A DNA stretch of 38,343 nucleotides from JANNSW01 sp031431235 (GCA_031431235.1 JANPDA010000168.1:1-38343); one strand, 5' to 3'; positions 7,721-16,731 are shown, counted from the stretch's first letter. Notes: generated from the sequence alone by a model not told the origin. Program-made: numbers and translations.

Positions 7721-8620
7721 ATGTCCATCCTCGTCGACCGCGATACCAAGGTCATCTGCCAGGGCTTTACCGGCTCGCAGGGCGGCTTCCACTCCAAGCA
7801 GGCCCTCAAATACGGGACGAAGCTGGTCGCCGGTGTGACGCCGGGCAAGGGCGGCAGCAAGCACGAGGATGCAGAGCTCGGCGGGATTCCGATCTACGAC
7901 ACCGTTGCCGAAGCCGTCGCCGCAACCGGGGCGAATGCCACCTCGATCTACGTGCCGCCACCCTTTGCGGCCGACGCGATCCTCGAAGCCATCGACGCCG
8001 AGGTGCCACTCATCGTCTGCATTACCGAGGGCATCCCGGTGATGGATATGATCAAGGTGAAGCGCGCGCTGTCGGGCGGCAAATCGCGCCTCATCGGTCC
8101 GAATTGCCCGGGCGTGCTGACGCCTGACGAATGCAAGATCGGCATCATGCCGGGCTCGATCTTCCGTGCCGGCAGTGTCGGCATCGTCTCGCGCTCGGGC
8201 ACGTTGACCTACGAGGCGGTGTTCCAGACGACGGCGCAAGGGCTCGGGCAGACCACCGCCGTCGGCATTGGCGGCGACCCCGTCAAGGGTACCGAGTTCA
8301 TCGATATGCTCGAGCTGTTCCTCGCCGATCCGGCGACGCGTTCGATCATCATGATCGGCGAGATCGGCGGGGCGGCGGAAGAGGATGCGGCCGAGTTCCT
8401 GAAGGATGAGGCCAAGCGTGGCCGCAAGAAACCCATGGTCGGCTTCATCGCCGGCGTCACCGCTCCGCCCGGCCGGCGCATGGGGCACGCGGGCGCCATT
8501 ATCGCGGGTGGCAAGGGCGATGCGGGCTCGAAGATGGAAGCCATGCGCTCGGCCGGCATCGAGGTCTCGCCGTCGCCCGCGTCGCTGGGGACGACGCTGA
8601 AACAGGTGTTGGCGGGATGA
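7721..8620 (+). CDS. sucD: Succinyl-CoA synthetase, alpha subunit
   Basis: This 299-residue subunit carries the CoA-binding Rossmann domain (VICQGFTGSQGGFHS, VTPGKGG) and the active-site histidine near residue 256 in MGHAGAI, which is phosphorylated during catalysis. GPNCPG and SRSGTLTYE are family signatures. The frame is open upstream to 7661, but ATG 7721 gives the usual start. It lies 84 bases after vapC; the weak GGGG before the ATG is the only ribosome-binding candidate. I see no clear promoter of its own in the gap, so expression may depend on read-through from sucC or from the vapBC promoter. Confidence 0.95.
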   Translation: MSILVDRDTKVICQGFTGSQGGFHSKQALKYGTKLVAGVTPGKGGSKHEDAELGGIPIYDTVAEAVAATGANATSIYVPPPFAADAILEAIDAEVPLIVCITEGIPVMDMIKVKRALSGGKSRLIGPNCPGVLTPDECKIGIMPGSIFRAGSVGIVSRSGTLTYEAVFQTTAQGLGQTTAVGIGGDPVKGTEFIDMLELFLADPATRSIIMIGEIGGAAEEDAAEFLKDEAKRGRKKPMVGFIAGVTAPPGRRMGHAGAIIAGGKGDAGSKMEAMRSAGIEVSPSPASLGTTLKQVLAG

Positions 8621-8628
8621 ATGCGTGA

Positions 8629-8658
8629 TTGGGCAGGTTGTCCGGAATCGGCTAGCCT
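8629..8658 (+). promoter_or_regulatory. Candidate thyA promoter, probably leaderless
   Basis: TTGGGC at 8629-8634 and TAGCCT at 8653-8658 are 18 bases apart. The -10 ends 6 bases before the thyA ATG, and the intervening CCCCCC cannot act as a ribosome-binding site, so transcription probably starts at or near the ATG. Confidence 0.4.
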
Positions 8659-8664
8659 CCCCCC

Positions 8665-9459
8665 ATGCGCCAGTATCTCGACCTCCTCGCCCATGTCCGC
8701 GCCAACGGCGTGAAAAAGGGTGACCGCACCGGCACCGGCACGCTCAGCGTGTTCGGGCATCAGATGCGGTTCGACCTCGCGCAGGGCTTTCCCCTCGTCA
8801 CCACCAAGAAGCTGCACCTGAAATCGATAGTGCACGAGCTGATCTGGTTCCTGCGGGGCGATACCAACATCGCCTACTTGCAGCGCAACGGCGTCGGCAT
8901 CTGGGACGAATGGGCTGACGAGAACGGCGATCTGGGACCGGTCTATGGCGCGCAATGGCGCTCCTGGCCGGCGCCAGACGGCGGGCATATCGACCAGGTC
9001 GCCGAGCTGATCGCCAGCCTGAGGAAGAATCCCGATAGCCGCCGCCACATCGTCACCGCCTGGAATCCGGCCGACGTCGACAAGCAGGCGTTGCCGCCCT
9101 GCCATTGTCTGTTCCAGCTCTACGTGGCGGACGGCCGGCTCTCCTGCCAGCTCTATCAGCGCTCGGCCGACATTTTTCTCGGGGTGCCGTTCAACATTGC
9201 CTCCTACGCCCTACTGACCCACATGCTCGCCCAGGCGACCGGGCTCGAAGCGGGCGAATTCATCCATACGCTGGGCGACGCCCACCTCTATCTCAATCAT
9301 GTCGAGCAAGCCGAGTTGCAGCTCTCGCGCTTGCCCCGGCCGCTGCCGCGTCTCGTGCTCGATCCCACTGTCAAGAGCCTCTTCGATTTCAGCTACGACC
9401 ACATCCGCTTCGAGGGCTACGACCCGCATCCGGCGATCAAGGCGGAGGTGGCGGTGTGA
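8665..9459 (+). CDS. thyA: Thymidylate synthase
   Basis: This 264-residue enzyme has exactly the E. coli length. It methylates dUMP to dTMP using methylenetetrahydrofolate. The catalytic nucleophile is Cys146 in LPPCHC; the phosphate-binding RTGTGT is near residue 21, and SRRHIVTAWNP and QRSADIFLGVPFNIASYA are classical signature segments. The start has no Shine-Dalgarno sequence and probably begins a leaderless mRNA. The stop overlaps the folA start in GTGA, so the two are translationally coupled and the dihydrofolate produced here is reduced by the next gene product. Confidence 0.97.
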   Translation: MRQYLDLLAHVRANGVKKGDRTGTGTLSVFGHQMRFDLAQGFPLVTTKKLHLKSIVHELIWFLRGDTNIAYLQRNGVGIWDEWADENGDLGPVYGAQWRSWPAPDGGHIDQVAELIASLRKNPDSRRHIVTAWNPADVDKQALPPCHCLFQLYVADGRLSCQLYQRSADIFLGVPFNIASYALLTHMLAQATGLEAGEFIHTLGDAHLYLNHVEQAELQLSRLPRPLPRLVLDPTVKSLFDFSYDHIRFEGYDPHPAIKAEVAV

Positions 9460-9980
9460 TCGAGGGCTTGCGCATCACTTTCGTCGTCGCGGTCGCGCGC
9501 AACGGCGTGATCGGGGCGGCAGGCGGCCTGCCCTGGCGGCTGCCCTCCGACCTGAAGCGCTTCAAGGCGCTGACGCTCGGGCATCCGGTGATCATGGGGC
9601 GGAAGACCTTTCAGAGCATCGGCCGGCCGCTGCCAGGGCGCGACAACATCGTGGTCACCAGGCGGGGCGATCTGGGCATCGCGGGCATCGAGTGTGTGCC
9701 GACGGTCGAGGCGGCGCTGTCTCTGGCCGCGAGCAGAGCGCAGGCCCGGCGCGTGGCCGACATCATGGTGATCGGCGGCGGCGAGATCTATGCGGGCCTG
9801 CTCGCGCGCGCCGACCGCATCCATCTGACCCGCGTCGACCTGGATGCGGCAGGCGACACCCGCTTTCCCGCTCTCGACGCCGCGGAATGGCACGAGGTCG
9901 CGCGCGAGGTCGTTGCGCCGGGTCCGGGCGACAGTGCCGCCTTCACGGTGCTGGTGCTCGACCGGTCGCGGCCGGCGTGA
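9456..9980 (+). CDS. folA: Dihydrofolate reductase
   Basis: This 174-residue enzyme reduces dihydrofolate to tetrahydrofolate with NADPH, closing the folate cycle opened by ThyA. Conserved elements are VAVARNGVIG at the N-terminus, GGLPWRLPSDLKRFK (PW and the substrate-binding Asp), VIMGRKTFQSIG with the NADPH-binding GRKT, and VIGGGEIY. The frame is open upstream to 9105, inside thyA; the GTG at 9456, overlapping the thyA stop by 4 bases, gives the canonical start. Confidence 0.93.
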   Translation: MIEGLRITFVVAVARNGVIGAAGGLPWRLPSDLKRFKALTLGHPVIMGRKTFQSIGRPLPGRDNIVVTRRGDLGIAGIECVPTVEAALSLAASRAQARRVADIMVIGGGEIYAGLLARADRIHLTRVDLDAAGDTRFPALDAAEWHEVAREVVAPGPGDSAAFTVLVLDRSRPA

Positions 9981-10047
9981 CCTCTTGCCGGCGCCCCTGT
10001 CGCGGTGGCAGGGTCCAGCTCGCCCGGCGCAATCGAGGAGACTGCCC

Positions 10048-10992
10048 ATGTCCGAGCCAGCAGCCCCCCAATCCTGGCGCGACATCTTCTACACCTGCCG
10101 CGACGGGCTGCGGCTCTACGCGCGCCATTACCCGGCAGCGGGCTCGGCCCGCCGCCCAGTGGTGTGCCTTGCCGGATTGACACGCAATGCGCGTGATTTC
10201 CACATGCTGAGTGCTCGGCTCGCGGACGCCCGCGGACACCGGCGCGACGTCTATTGTCTCGATATGCGCGGCCGTGGTCGCTCCGAGCACGATCCCGACT
10301 GGAAGAACTACACGCCCTTGATCGAGGCGCTCGATGTCCTCGACTTCCTGACGCGCGAGGGGCTGCACGATGTCACCGTGATCGGCACCTCGCGTGGCGG
10401 CCTCATCGCCATGGTGCTGGCGGTGATGCGGCCGACGGTGCTGGGAGCGGTCGTGCTCAACGACATCGGACCGGTGGTCGAGCGCAATGGCCTTGCGCGC
10501 ATCGCTGGCTATGTGGGCCGGATCCCGCTGCCGGCGAGCTGGGAGGAGGCGACCGGGCTCGTGCGCGAGATGAGCCGGCGCCAGTTTCCAGCGGTCAAGG
10601 ACGAAGAATGGACCGAGATCGCCAAGGCTTGGTACAACGATAGCAATGGCTTGCCGACACCCTCCTACGATCCAGCCATCGCCAATTCGATCCGCATCGC
10701 CGACATCGGCAGCGAGCAGCCCGAGATGTGGGACCAGTTCGCGGCGCTGACGCGCATTCCGGCAATGGTGATCCGCGGCGAGAGCTCGGATCTGCTCGCG
10801 CCCGAGACCGTTGCGAGAATGGCGAAGATCCATCCCGATCTGGTGGCGATCACGGTACCCAAACAGGGGCATGCGCCCTTGCTGCGCGATGAGCCGACGA
10901 TGGCTGCGATTGCAGAATTTCTTTCCGCCTCCGACGGGGTGAAGGCAAGCGCGAGTTTCGGGGGACGCAGTGAGCCGGAGCGAGCGGCGTGA
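10048..10992 (+). CDS. Alpha/beta-fold hydrolase
   Basis: This 314-residue serine hydrolase has the nucleophile elbow GTSRGG with Ser115, an oxyanion-region motif CLAGLTRNARDF, the DMRGRGRSE strand-turn typical of the family, an acid candidate in RGESSDLL, and the catalytic His in QGHAPLL near residue 275. No signal peptide is seen, so it is cytoplasmic. ATG 10048 has GAGGAG 7 bases upstream and is preferred over in-frame codons inside folA. It follows folA by 67 bases and may be co-transcribed. Substrate is unknown: esterases, haloperoxidase-like proteins and C-C hydrolases all share these features. Confidence 0.85.
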   Translation: MSEPAAPQSWRDIFYTCRDGLRLYARHYPAAGSARRPVVCLAGLTRNARDFHMLSARLADARGHRRDVYCLDMRGRGRSEHDPDWKNYTPLIEALDVLDFLTREGLHDVTVIGTSRGGLIAMVLAVMRPTVLGAVVLNDIGPVVERNGLARIAGYVGRIPLPASWEEATGLVREMSRRQFPAVKDEEWTEIAKAWYNDSNGLPTPSYDPAIANSIRIADIGSEQPEMWDQFAALTRIPAMVIRGESSDLLAPETVARMAKIHPDLVAITVPKQGHAPLLRDEPTMAAIAEFLSASDGVKASASFGGRSEPERAA

Positions 10993-11004
10993 TCCCGCGG
11001 CCCG

Positions 11005-12672
11005 TCAGCTCTTGGTTTCGTCGTCGCGGCTAGATGCGACCACGCCGCGGTCGACGCGCTTGGAGAAGTCCGTGTGTCCCCCACCCGACAGGATTTGCGC
11101 CTGCTCGATCCAGCGCTCCCGCTCGATGTTGCCACGCACTCCCAGGCTTTCGCTGATGCGCTCGATGTCGGAGGCCGACCAGCCCGCGATTTGGCCGTAG
11201 TTGACGACGTTCATGCGCGCTAGCTTCTTTTCGATCACCAGATTGATGCCACGGATGCGTTTCAGGTCATCGGCCAGGCCGCCGCGCGGCGAGGGGTTGG
11301 CGGATACCGCCGTCGCCGTCGTTGTGGGAGGCGTTGGTAGCTGCGGCCGCACGGCTTGCGGCGGCTGGTTGCGGTCGACGCGGGGCTGGCGCATCCGGCG
11401 CGAGAACTCGGTCTCCCCGCCGCGTGCGAGCACATGCGCCTGATCGATCCAGCTCTCGCGCTCGATCCGGCCGTGCAATCCTAGGAGGTCGCTGAGGCGC
11501 TCGACATCGGCGGGCAGCCAGACCGCGATCTGCCCGTAGCGCGTGACGCCTGCCCGCAGCAGCGCCGTCTCGACCTCCGCGCTGATGCCGCGGATCCGCT
11601 TCAGGTCATCGGCGATCCCGCCGGACGCGGCGACCCCGCCGCCGCCAGCCGACATGGCAACGGGCATCGGATCGAGCGTCCGTGCGGCCATGAAGGTGCG
11701 CCCTCCAGCGATCGCCTGGCTCTTGCCTGTTCCGGCGGCGCCTGCTGCGATCGCCGCGGCTGCGGCGGCCGCAGCCGCGCTTGCCGCATCCCGGCGGGCG
11801 GAGCCCACGAGAGCCTCGGCACCATGCTCGTCGGTGGAGACACCGCCCTGGCGCTCGATCTGGGAGGGTGCAACCGGTGTCCAGGTGTCACCATGGCTCG
11901 CGGGAACCTCGCGGGCGTCGACCCGTCGCGAGAATGCCGTTTCGCCGCCATGGGCAAGGATCTGGGCCTGCTCGATCCAGTTCTCATGCTGGATGCGACC
12001 GTGGAAGTCGAGGTCGCGGCTGAATTTGGCGACGTCGGCCGCAGTCCAGGCGGCGATCTGCTGATAGCGCCGCACGCCGAGGGCGTTGAGCCGGCGCTCG
12101 AGCTCGGGGCCGACACCCTTGATGCGCTTCAGGTCTTCGGCCGGACCCGTGGCGACCGGCACCGCGACCGGAACGCTCGTGGAAACGGGGATCGGTGTGG
12201 GAGCGGGCGTGGCCGGCCGGACCGGAGCTCGCACCGGCGCAGCAGGTTGCGTCGCAACGGCGGTCGCCGCTGCCGCTGCCGCGGCCAGTGCGGCTGGCAA
12301 AGGGTTGGCCGGAGCTGGCGCGGGCTGGCGTGGCGGCATCACCGGCACGGCCTGGGGCTCGAATGCCCGCTTGAAACGGCCGGCCTCGGCGGACGGCGAT
12401 GCCTGAGCGCCGCCTGTGGCCGGCCGGGCGCGCACGACCACGTCGGTTTCGGAGCCGGACCGATGCGACGGCTCGCTCGTGCGCACCACGATCGGACCAG
12501 TGCGAGGTGTCGGCGAGGGCGGCGTCGGGGCCGGCGCGGCTGTCGCATGGGAGGTGCCTGCGGGCACCAACTCGTCGGCTCCGCGCAAGCGGCGGGTGAA
12601 GCAGCCCAGGCAGCATCCCAGGACGTAGGCGAGCGCCAGCAGCGCGAGAGACTGGAGGATGTAATAGCTCAT
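11005..12672 (-). CDS. Membrane-anchored protein with three helix-3-turn-helix modules
   Basis: This 555-residue protein starts with one transmembrane helix (residues 3-25, with CCLGCF at its end), then a long Pro/Ala-rich linker, then three copies of a ~72-residue module near residues 179-250, 355-426 and 468-540. Each copy has DDLKRI or EDLKRI, GI or GVGP, a short helix, YGQIA or YQQIA, and ends WI(E/D)QA, GGxT, FS(R/K)R. This matches the predicted 5' DNA nuclease-like H3TH fold, also found attached to NADH dehydrogenase subunit E in alphaproteobacteria. The helix-hairpin-like GVGP in copy 1 hints at nucleic-acid binding; I see no catalytic acidic cluster, so a structural role is equally likely. 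Linkers contain poly-Ala runs. ATG 12672, with GAGG 8 bases upstream, is preferred over a GTG 33 bases earlier. Last gene of the envelope cassette; it converges on the hydrolase with a 12-base gap. Confidence 0.75.
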   Translation of the reverse strand: MSYYILQSLALLALAYVLGCCLGCFTRRLRGADELVPAGTSHATAAPAPTPPSPTPRTGPIVVRTSEPSHRSGSETDVVVRARPATGGAQASPSAEAGRFKRAFEPQAVPVMPPRQPAPAPANPLPAALAAAAAAATAVATQPAAPVRAPVRPATPAPTPIPVSTSVPVAVPVATGPAEDLKRIKGVGPELERRLNALGVRRYQQIAAWTAADVAKFSRDLDFHGRIQHENWIEQAQILAHGGETAFSRRVDAREVPASHGDTWTPVAPSQIERQGGVSTDEHGAEALVGSARRDAASAAAAAAAAAIAAGAAGTGKSQAIAGGRTFMAARTLDPMPVAMSAGGGGVAASGGIADDLKRIRGISAEVETALLRAGVTRYGQIAVWLPADVERLSDLLGLHGRIERESWIDQAHVLARGGETEFSRRMRQPRVDRNQPPQAVRPQLPTPPTTTATAVSANPSPRGGLADDLKRIRGINLVIEKKLARMNVVNYGQIAGWSASDIERISESLGVRGNIERERWIEQAQILSGGGHTDFSKRVDRGVVASSRDDETKS

Positions 12673-12787
12673 CTCGGCAACCTCGGCTCCTATCGTCCGA
12701 TACACACGGGGCTCGGACAGCCCGCCACCAAACTCAGCCTGCCGTCGGCTCGCGGCACGCGCGCCGCGAGCCAGCGCTTCCGCAAGC

Positions 12788-12901
12788 TCAGTCCTCGTCC
12801 GCGTTCGCGCATGCGTACCAGCCCCACCCGAACCCGAGCAGCAGCGCGATCAGCAGATAGGGCCAGAGCTGCCAGGCCAGATAGTCGATGCTCGTCAACA
12901 T
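12788..12901 (-). CDS. 37-residue single-pass membrane protein
   Basis: A short frame read on the minus strand encodes 37 residues beginning MLTSIDYLAWQLWPYLLIAL and ending in the acidic ANADED. The central segment (PYLLIALLLGFGWGWYA) is a strong transmembrane helix with flanking Trp and Tyr, and AAAGG lies 7 bases before the ATG. It sits between the OmpA-domain gene (33 bases upstream) and the triple-H3TH gene (115 bases downstream), all on one strand, so the three probably form an operon. The N-terminus of the neighbour (YYILQSLALLALAYVLGCC) is a similar short helix, so both may lie in the same membrane complex. No family recognised with certainty. It is easily missed because of its size. 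Confidence 0.65.
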   Translation of the reverse strand: MLTSIDYLAWQLWPYLLIALLLGFGWGWYACANADED

Positions 12902-12934
12902 AGTGAAACCTTTCGCGCCTCAGCTCACCGCAGT

Positions 12935-15900
12935 CTACTGGATCGAAACCTCGAGCTCGATGCGCCGGTTGCGGGCCTTGTTGGCCTTCGTATCGTTGTT
13001 GGCGATGGGCTGCATCTCGCCATAGCCGATCGCCGACACCCGGCTGCGATCCATGCCCAGGCCGACCAGGTAGTCGACCACGGCCTCGGCCCGCCGCTCG
13101 GACAGCCATTGATTGTACTTGGCGGCCCCGTCGGAGTCGGTATGGCCGGCGATGGCGATCCGCATGTCGGGGCAACGTTGCGCGATATCGGGCAGCGCTC
13201 CGAGCGTCTTCTTGGATTTCCGATCGAGCTCGAATTTCGCCGTCGCGAACAACACCTGTCCGCGTCGCACCAGCGTATTGAGCACGGCCTGGCAATCGCC
13301 GGCATCGAGCTTGTCGCTCGATTTCAAGAGCACATCGACGTCGACTTTCTCCTCGGCCTGCTTGCGTGCCACCACATCCGGGTCGGGCGTCGGGGGAGGG
13401 ACCAGCACGACCTCGTTCTCCCCGCCATAGCCCTGGGGCAATCCTTCCTCGAGCATCCGGCGGGCGCGCGCCATCAAGGCGTCGCTGTCGGCCTCGCCAT
13501 TCAACCGCACCAGCCCCTTGCGGATGGCGATCTTGCCCTTCTCCAGCAGCGTCAGCGGATCGAGCGCCTTGAGGATTGCATCGACCCAGCCATCGGGCGC
13601 CCCATCGCGAACCTCGAGGCGGTCCTTGATGGTGCGGTCGGGAAGCTTGCGCTTGGCGGCAGCGATCACGGTTTCGCGCGAAGCCTCGGTCGGCACGGTG
13701 CCCTCCAGATCGAGCTCGAGCCCGTCATAGGTCGCATCGAACCGGTATTCCTGTGCTTCGTCCTCGGCCATGGCCTGGGCTTTTGCATCGGCCTTGACCT
13801 TCTCCTCGGCCGCGATCCGCTCCTGCTCGGCTTTGGCGGCGAGCTCCTCCTCGGCGCGCTTGCGATCGGCCTCCTCAGCAGCCTTGCGCTCCTCCTCGGC
13901 GGCGACTTCCTCGGCCGAGAGTCCGACATAGGCCACTTGCGACCGGCCATCATAGCCCGACGGCATCGCGGTGCGGACGATCTCCTCGATCCGGCCCGGC
14001 ACGGCCTCGACCCTGGTCTCGCCCTCGATCGAGAGCTCGCGGCCCGTCAGCACCGCACGGCCTTCGCCCAGGATCGACACCGCGCGGATGCCCGTCTGCA
14101 CCACGCGCAGCCAATCCCGCTCGGGCTCCGGCACGCCCCCGAAGATCTCCATGCGGTCCGTGAGGTTGCGGCCGGCAAAGCGCTGCGCGGCGTAGTCGAA
14201 GACCTTCCTGCGTGTCTCCTCGCTGGGGATCTGGCCCGCGAGCACGATCGTGTCGCCCTTGGCCGACAGCTGCCAGACATAGGTAGCGGCGATCGGGCGC
14301 GTGATCTTGGCCTCGCGGATCCGCGTGCCGCGCGGCGATCGGGTCAGTGCAGCCTGGATGGCATCATAGCCCGGAATGTCGATGGCCTCGCCTTCGAGCG
14401 AGAGCTGGTTGCCCTCGATCCGGGCCCGGCCACGCTTCATGGCGGCGAGTTGGTCGATCGCATAGCCCGCGGCGTCGCGCCAGTCCTCGGGTGTGCCCGG
14501 GTGGCCGAGCGCGAGCCCGAGGCGATCGGTGATCTCGACACCGGGATGGCTGTGGGCGGCGCGTGCGAGGATGGCGGCACGCACGTCCTCGCTCGGCACT
14601 TGGCCCTCGAGCACCAGTCGGCCGTCCTCGTAGTCGGCAGAGAAGGTGTAGGGATTGACGGTCGCCAGCGCCGGCTTCGCGATAGTGATGCGCTCCTCCA
14701 GCCGAATCCGGCGCGGCAGCGACGACTTCAGCCGCGCGCTCAGATCCCTGGCCGTCGCCGCATCGGCCGCGAGCCCCTCGATCACGAGCGTGTCGCGCTC
14801 GATGCGGGCCTCGCCCGATTTGAGGCGGACGAGCGCTTCGAGCGAGGCACGTGCCGCCTTGGCGAAGTCGGCCGGCTCGCCGCGCGCAATCTCGGTCAGA
14901 TCGGTGGCGCGACCACCCGGGGCGTCGCGCTCGGCTGACTTCAGCAGGTCGGCCCTGGTCGTCGCGTCGGGAACGTAGCCTTCGAGCACGACGCCATCCT
15001 CGGACAGCCTCGCACTCCATCGGTAGGGGTCGACGGTTGCGATGCGGGCCTTCTCGAAGGTCACTGTACCCGCGACCGTGAACTCGCTCGGCAGCGATCG
15101 CCGCAGGCTCGCACCGATTTCGCCGGCGCGATCCTCGTCGACCGCCAGGCCATCGAACGTCAGCTGGTCCTTGGCAAAGCTCGCGGTTCCCTTCTTCAGG
15201 CGCGACAGATGGTCGAGCGTGGTCAGCGCAGCCTCCAGGAAACGCGGCGGCTCGCCGCGCGCGACCTCCGTCAAGTCGACGATCCTGACGTCCGGGATCC
15301 GCCGTCTGGCTTCTGCAACGAGGCTCGTCCGCGCTTCCTCGGAGGGGATGAAACCTTCCAGCACCAGGCTCTTGTCGTCGAAGCCCGCGCTCCAGGCGTA
15401 GGCCGCGACCGTGCGCTCGCGCGGCTTCAGGAAAGTGACGCGATCGCTCAAGCGGAAGCCCGCCGGCAGTGCCGATTTGAGCCCCCCGACCGCCTGATCG
15501 GCCACATCCTGATCCTTGGCGACGCCCGACAGCTCGACATCGGTGTCGGTCAGCCCGGCATTGCCTTCCTCGAGCATGGCGAGATGGTCGATGACGGCGC
15601 TGGCCGCGTCGTCGAACTGGCGTGGCTCGCCGCCGCCGATCTTGGTGCGGTCGGTGACGGCGGCCCGCGGCAGGCGCTGCTCGAGCTGGCGCAGCAGGCG
15701 ATCGCGCAACTGAGCGTCCGGCAGGAAGCCCTCCAGCACCAGCTTGTTGGCCTTCAGACTGGCGCTGAATGGGTAGGGGCTGATGGCTGGCGCCCGCACG
15801 TCGTTCTCGCCGAGCGTGACACCGCGGGGAAGCTTGCGCTGCAGCTCGCCGTTGATCGTGTCGAAATCGTCCGTCGAGCCTGCGACACCGGCGAGCGAAA

Positions 15901-16441
15901 GCTCGAGGTCCTCGAGCCGGACATCGCCAGTGTCGAGCCGGGCCAGCTGGTCGAAACCGAAGCGGATGCCCTCGAGGTAGCTGGTGCGACGCGGCTCGCC
16001 ACGGCCGAGCTGCATGCGGTCGTCGATTTGCAATCCAGGAAACCGCTCCCGCGCCAGCTCGACCACATTCCGCCGCTCGTCGTCGCCGGGCACGTACCCC
16101 TCGAGCCGCAGCCGATTGCCGTCCCGCATCGCCGACCAGACATAGGGACGCACCTCGTCGATCAGCGCGAGCCGGTCCTCGACATTGCGAACGCCCCAGG
16201 TGCCGCGCACGATTTCGATTGCCTGCCGGCGCTCCTCCTCGTCCACGGCCTGGCCGGCGATCACTCCTTCACGCCCGCCGAACTGCGGCTGGGCGAAGGA
16301 GAAGCCTGCATCCTCGAGCGCGGCTGTCGTACGCGAAGTCAAGTCCTTCTCGATCCGCGACTGCTCGCCGAGCACCATCACCAGGCCGAGAAGAGCCAGA
16401 GGCAGGAGGCCCCACAACCAGCGCAATGGTCTGCATCTCAT
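12935..16441 (-). CDS. Giant envelope protein: BON-like start, seven repeat units, OmpA C-terminus
   Basis: The 1168-residue product begins MRCRPLRWLWGLLPLALLGL, a basic N-terminus and one membrane helix, followed by a BON-like segment (about 32-96). Copies of a ~124-residue unit begin near residues 99, 222, 347, 472, 597, 720 and 899, each opening with aromatic-x-(F/W) and then LVLEG(F/Y)(V/I)P, a helix, and TDR or DLTE followed by GEP. A Glu/Ala/Lys-rich coiled coil (about 843-896) interrupts the series before copy seven. Residues ~1050-1168 are an OmpA-family peptidoglycan-binding domain (AGHTDSDG, RRAEAVVDYL, NRRIELEV). The layout predicts an inner-membrane-anchored periplasmic rod gripping the cell wall. 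ATG 16441 has GGAGCG upstream; 28 further codons are open but do not resemble a start. First gene of a three-gene operon. Confidence 0.85.
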   Translation of the reverse strand: MRCRPLRWLWGLLPLALLGLVMVLGEQSRIEKDLTSRTTAALEDAGFSFAQPQFGGREGVIAGQAVDEEERRQAIEIVRGTWGVRNVEDRLALIDEVRPYVWSAMRDGNRLRLEGYVPGDDERRNVVELARERFPGLQIDDRMQLGRGEPRRTSYLEGIRFGFDQLARLDTGDVRLEDLELSLAGVAGSTDDFDTINGELQRKLPRGVTLGENDVRAPAISPYPFSASLKANKLVLEGFLPDAQLRDRLLRQLEQRLPRAAVTDRTKIGGGEPRQFDDAASAVIDHLAMLEEGNAGLTDTDVELSGVAKDQDVADQAVGGLKSALPAGFRLSDRVTFLKPRERTVAAYAWSAGFDDKSLVLEGFIPSEEARTSLVAEARRRIPDVRIVDLTEVARGEPPRFLEAALTTLDHLSRLKKGTASFAKDQLTFDGLAVDEDRAGEIGASLRRSLPSEFTVAGTVTFEKARIATVDPYRWSARLSEDGVVLEGYVPDATTRADLLKSAERDAPGGRATDLTEIARGEPADFAKAARASLEALVRLKSGEARIERDTLVIEGLAADAATARDLSARLKSSLPRRIRLEERITIAKPALATVNPYTFSADYEDGRLVLEGQVPSEDVRAAILARAAHSHPGVEITDRLGLALGHPGTPEDWRDAAGYAIDQLAAMKRGRARIEGNQLSLEGEAIDIPGYDAIQAALTRSPRGTRIREAKITRPIAATYVWQLSAKGDTIVLAGQIPSEETRRKVFDYAAQRFAGRNLTDRMEIFGGVPEPERDWLRVVQTGIRAVSILGEGRAVLTGRELSIEGETRVEAVPGRIEEIVRTAMPSGYDGRSQVAYVGLSAEEVAAEEERKAAEEADRKRAEEELAAKAEQERIAAEEKVKADAKAQAMAEDEAQEYRFDATYDGLELDLEGTVPTEASRETVIAAAKRKLPDRTIKDRLEVRDGAPDGWVDAILKALDPLTLLEKGKIAIRKGLVRLNGEADSDALMARARRMLEEGLPQGYGGENEVVLVPPPTPDPDVVARKQAEEKVDVDVLLKSSDKLDAGDCQAVLNTLVRRGQVLFATAKFELDRKSKKTLGALPDIAQRCPDMRIAIAGHTDSDGAAKYNQWLSERRAEAVVDYLVGLGMDRSRVSAIGYGEMQPIANNDTKANKARNRRIELEVSIQ

Positions 16442-16649
16442 GCTGCAACGCTCCAACCACTCAGGTAGCTTCGGCTGCGCAGGCGAGCCTAGGCAAATCA
16501 CCGGCAAGGTGAAGAGCGCAACCACTCCTCAGTCAAGAGAGAAATTTGCCCAAGGCGTCGCAGAGCGCTTGCGATGGTTACCCGCGGCTGCCTGGGGCGT
16601 TCCTGCGCCGATCCCAACGCTCGGCAGGACGCCTAGGCAGCGAAAGCCC

Positions 16650-16710
16650 TTGCAACTTGGGTGGAGAATGGAATTAGATTGGCACACTAAGAAGGTCTCG
16701 AATGGAGACC
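16650..16710 (+). promoter_or_regulatory. Candidate transporter promoter with downstream palindrome
   Basis: TTGCAA (16650-16655) and TAGATT (16675-16680) are 19 bases apart, a weak promoter match. Just downstream, GGTCTC (16694-16699) and GAGACC (16705-16710) form a perfect 6-base inverted repeat around GAATG, in the leader of the binding-protein gene and a plausible repressor site. This lies in the 290-base divergent gap (16442-16731), in which I see no other feature. Confidence 0.3.
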
Positions 16711-16731
16711 AACGCTCTTTGGGAGGAAGCT

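Noticed and set aside
11740..12310. GC-rich triplet repeats in the triple-H3TH gene as a mobile or unstable repeat
   Set aside because: They encode poly-Ala and Pro-rich linkers and lack regular unit boundaries.
13109..14938. 609-codon frame antisense to the OmpA-domain gene
   Set aside because: Same GC artefact; low-complexity product and no ribosome-binding site.
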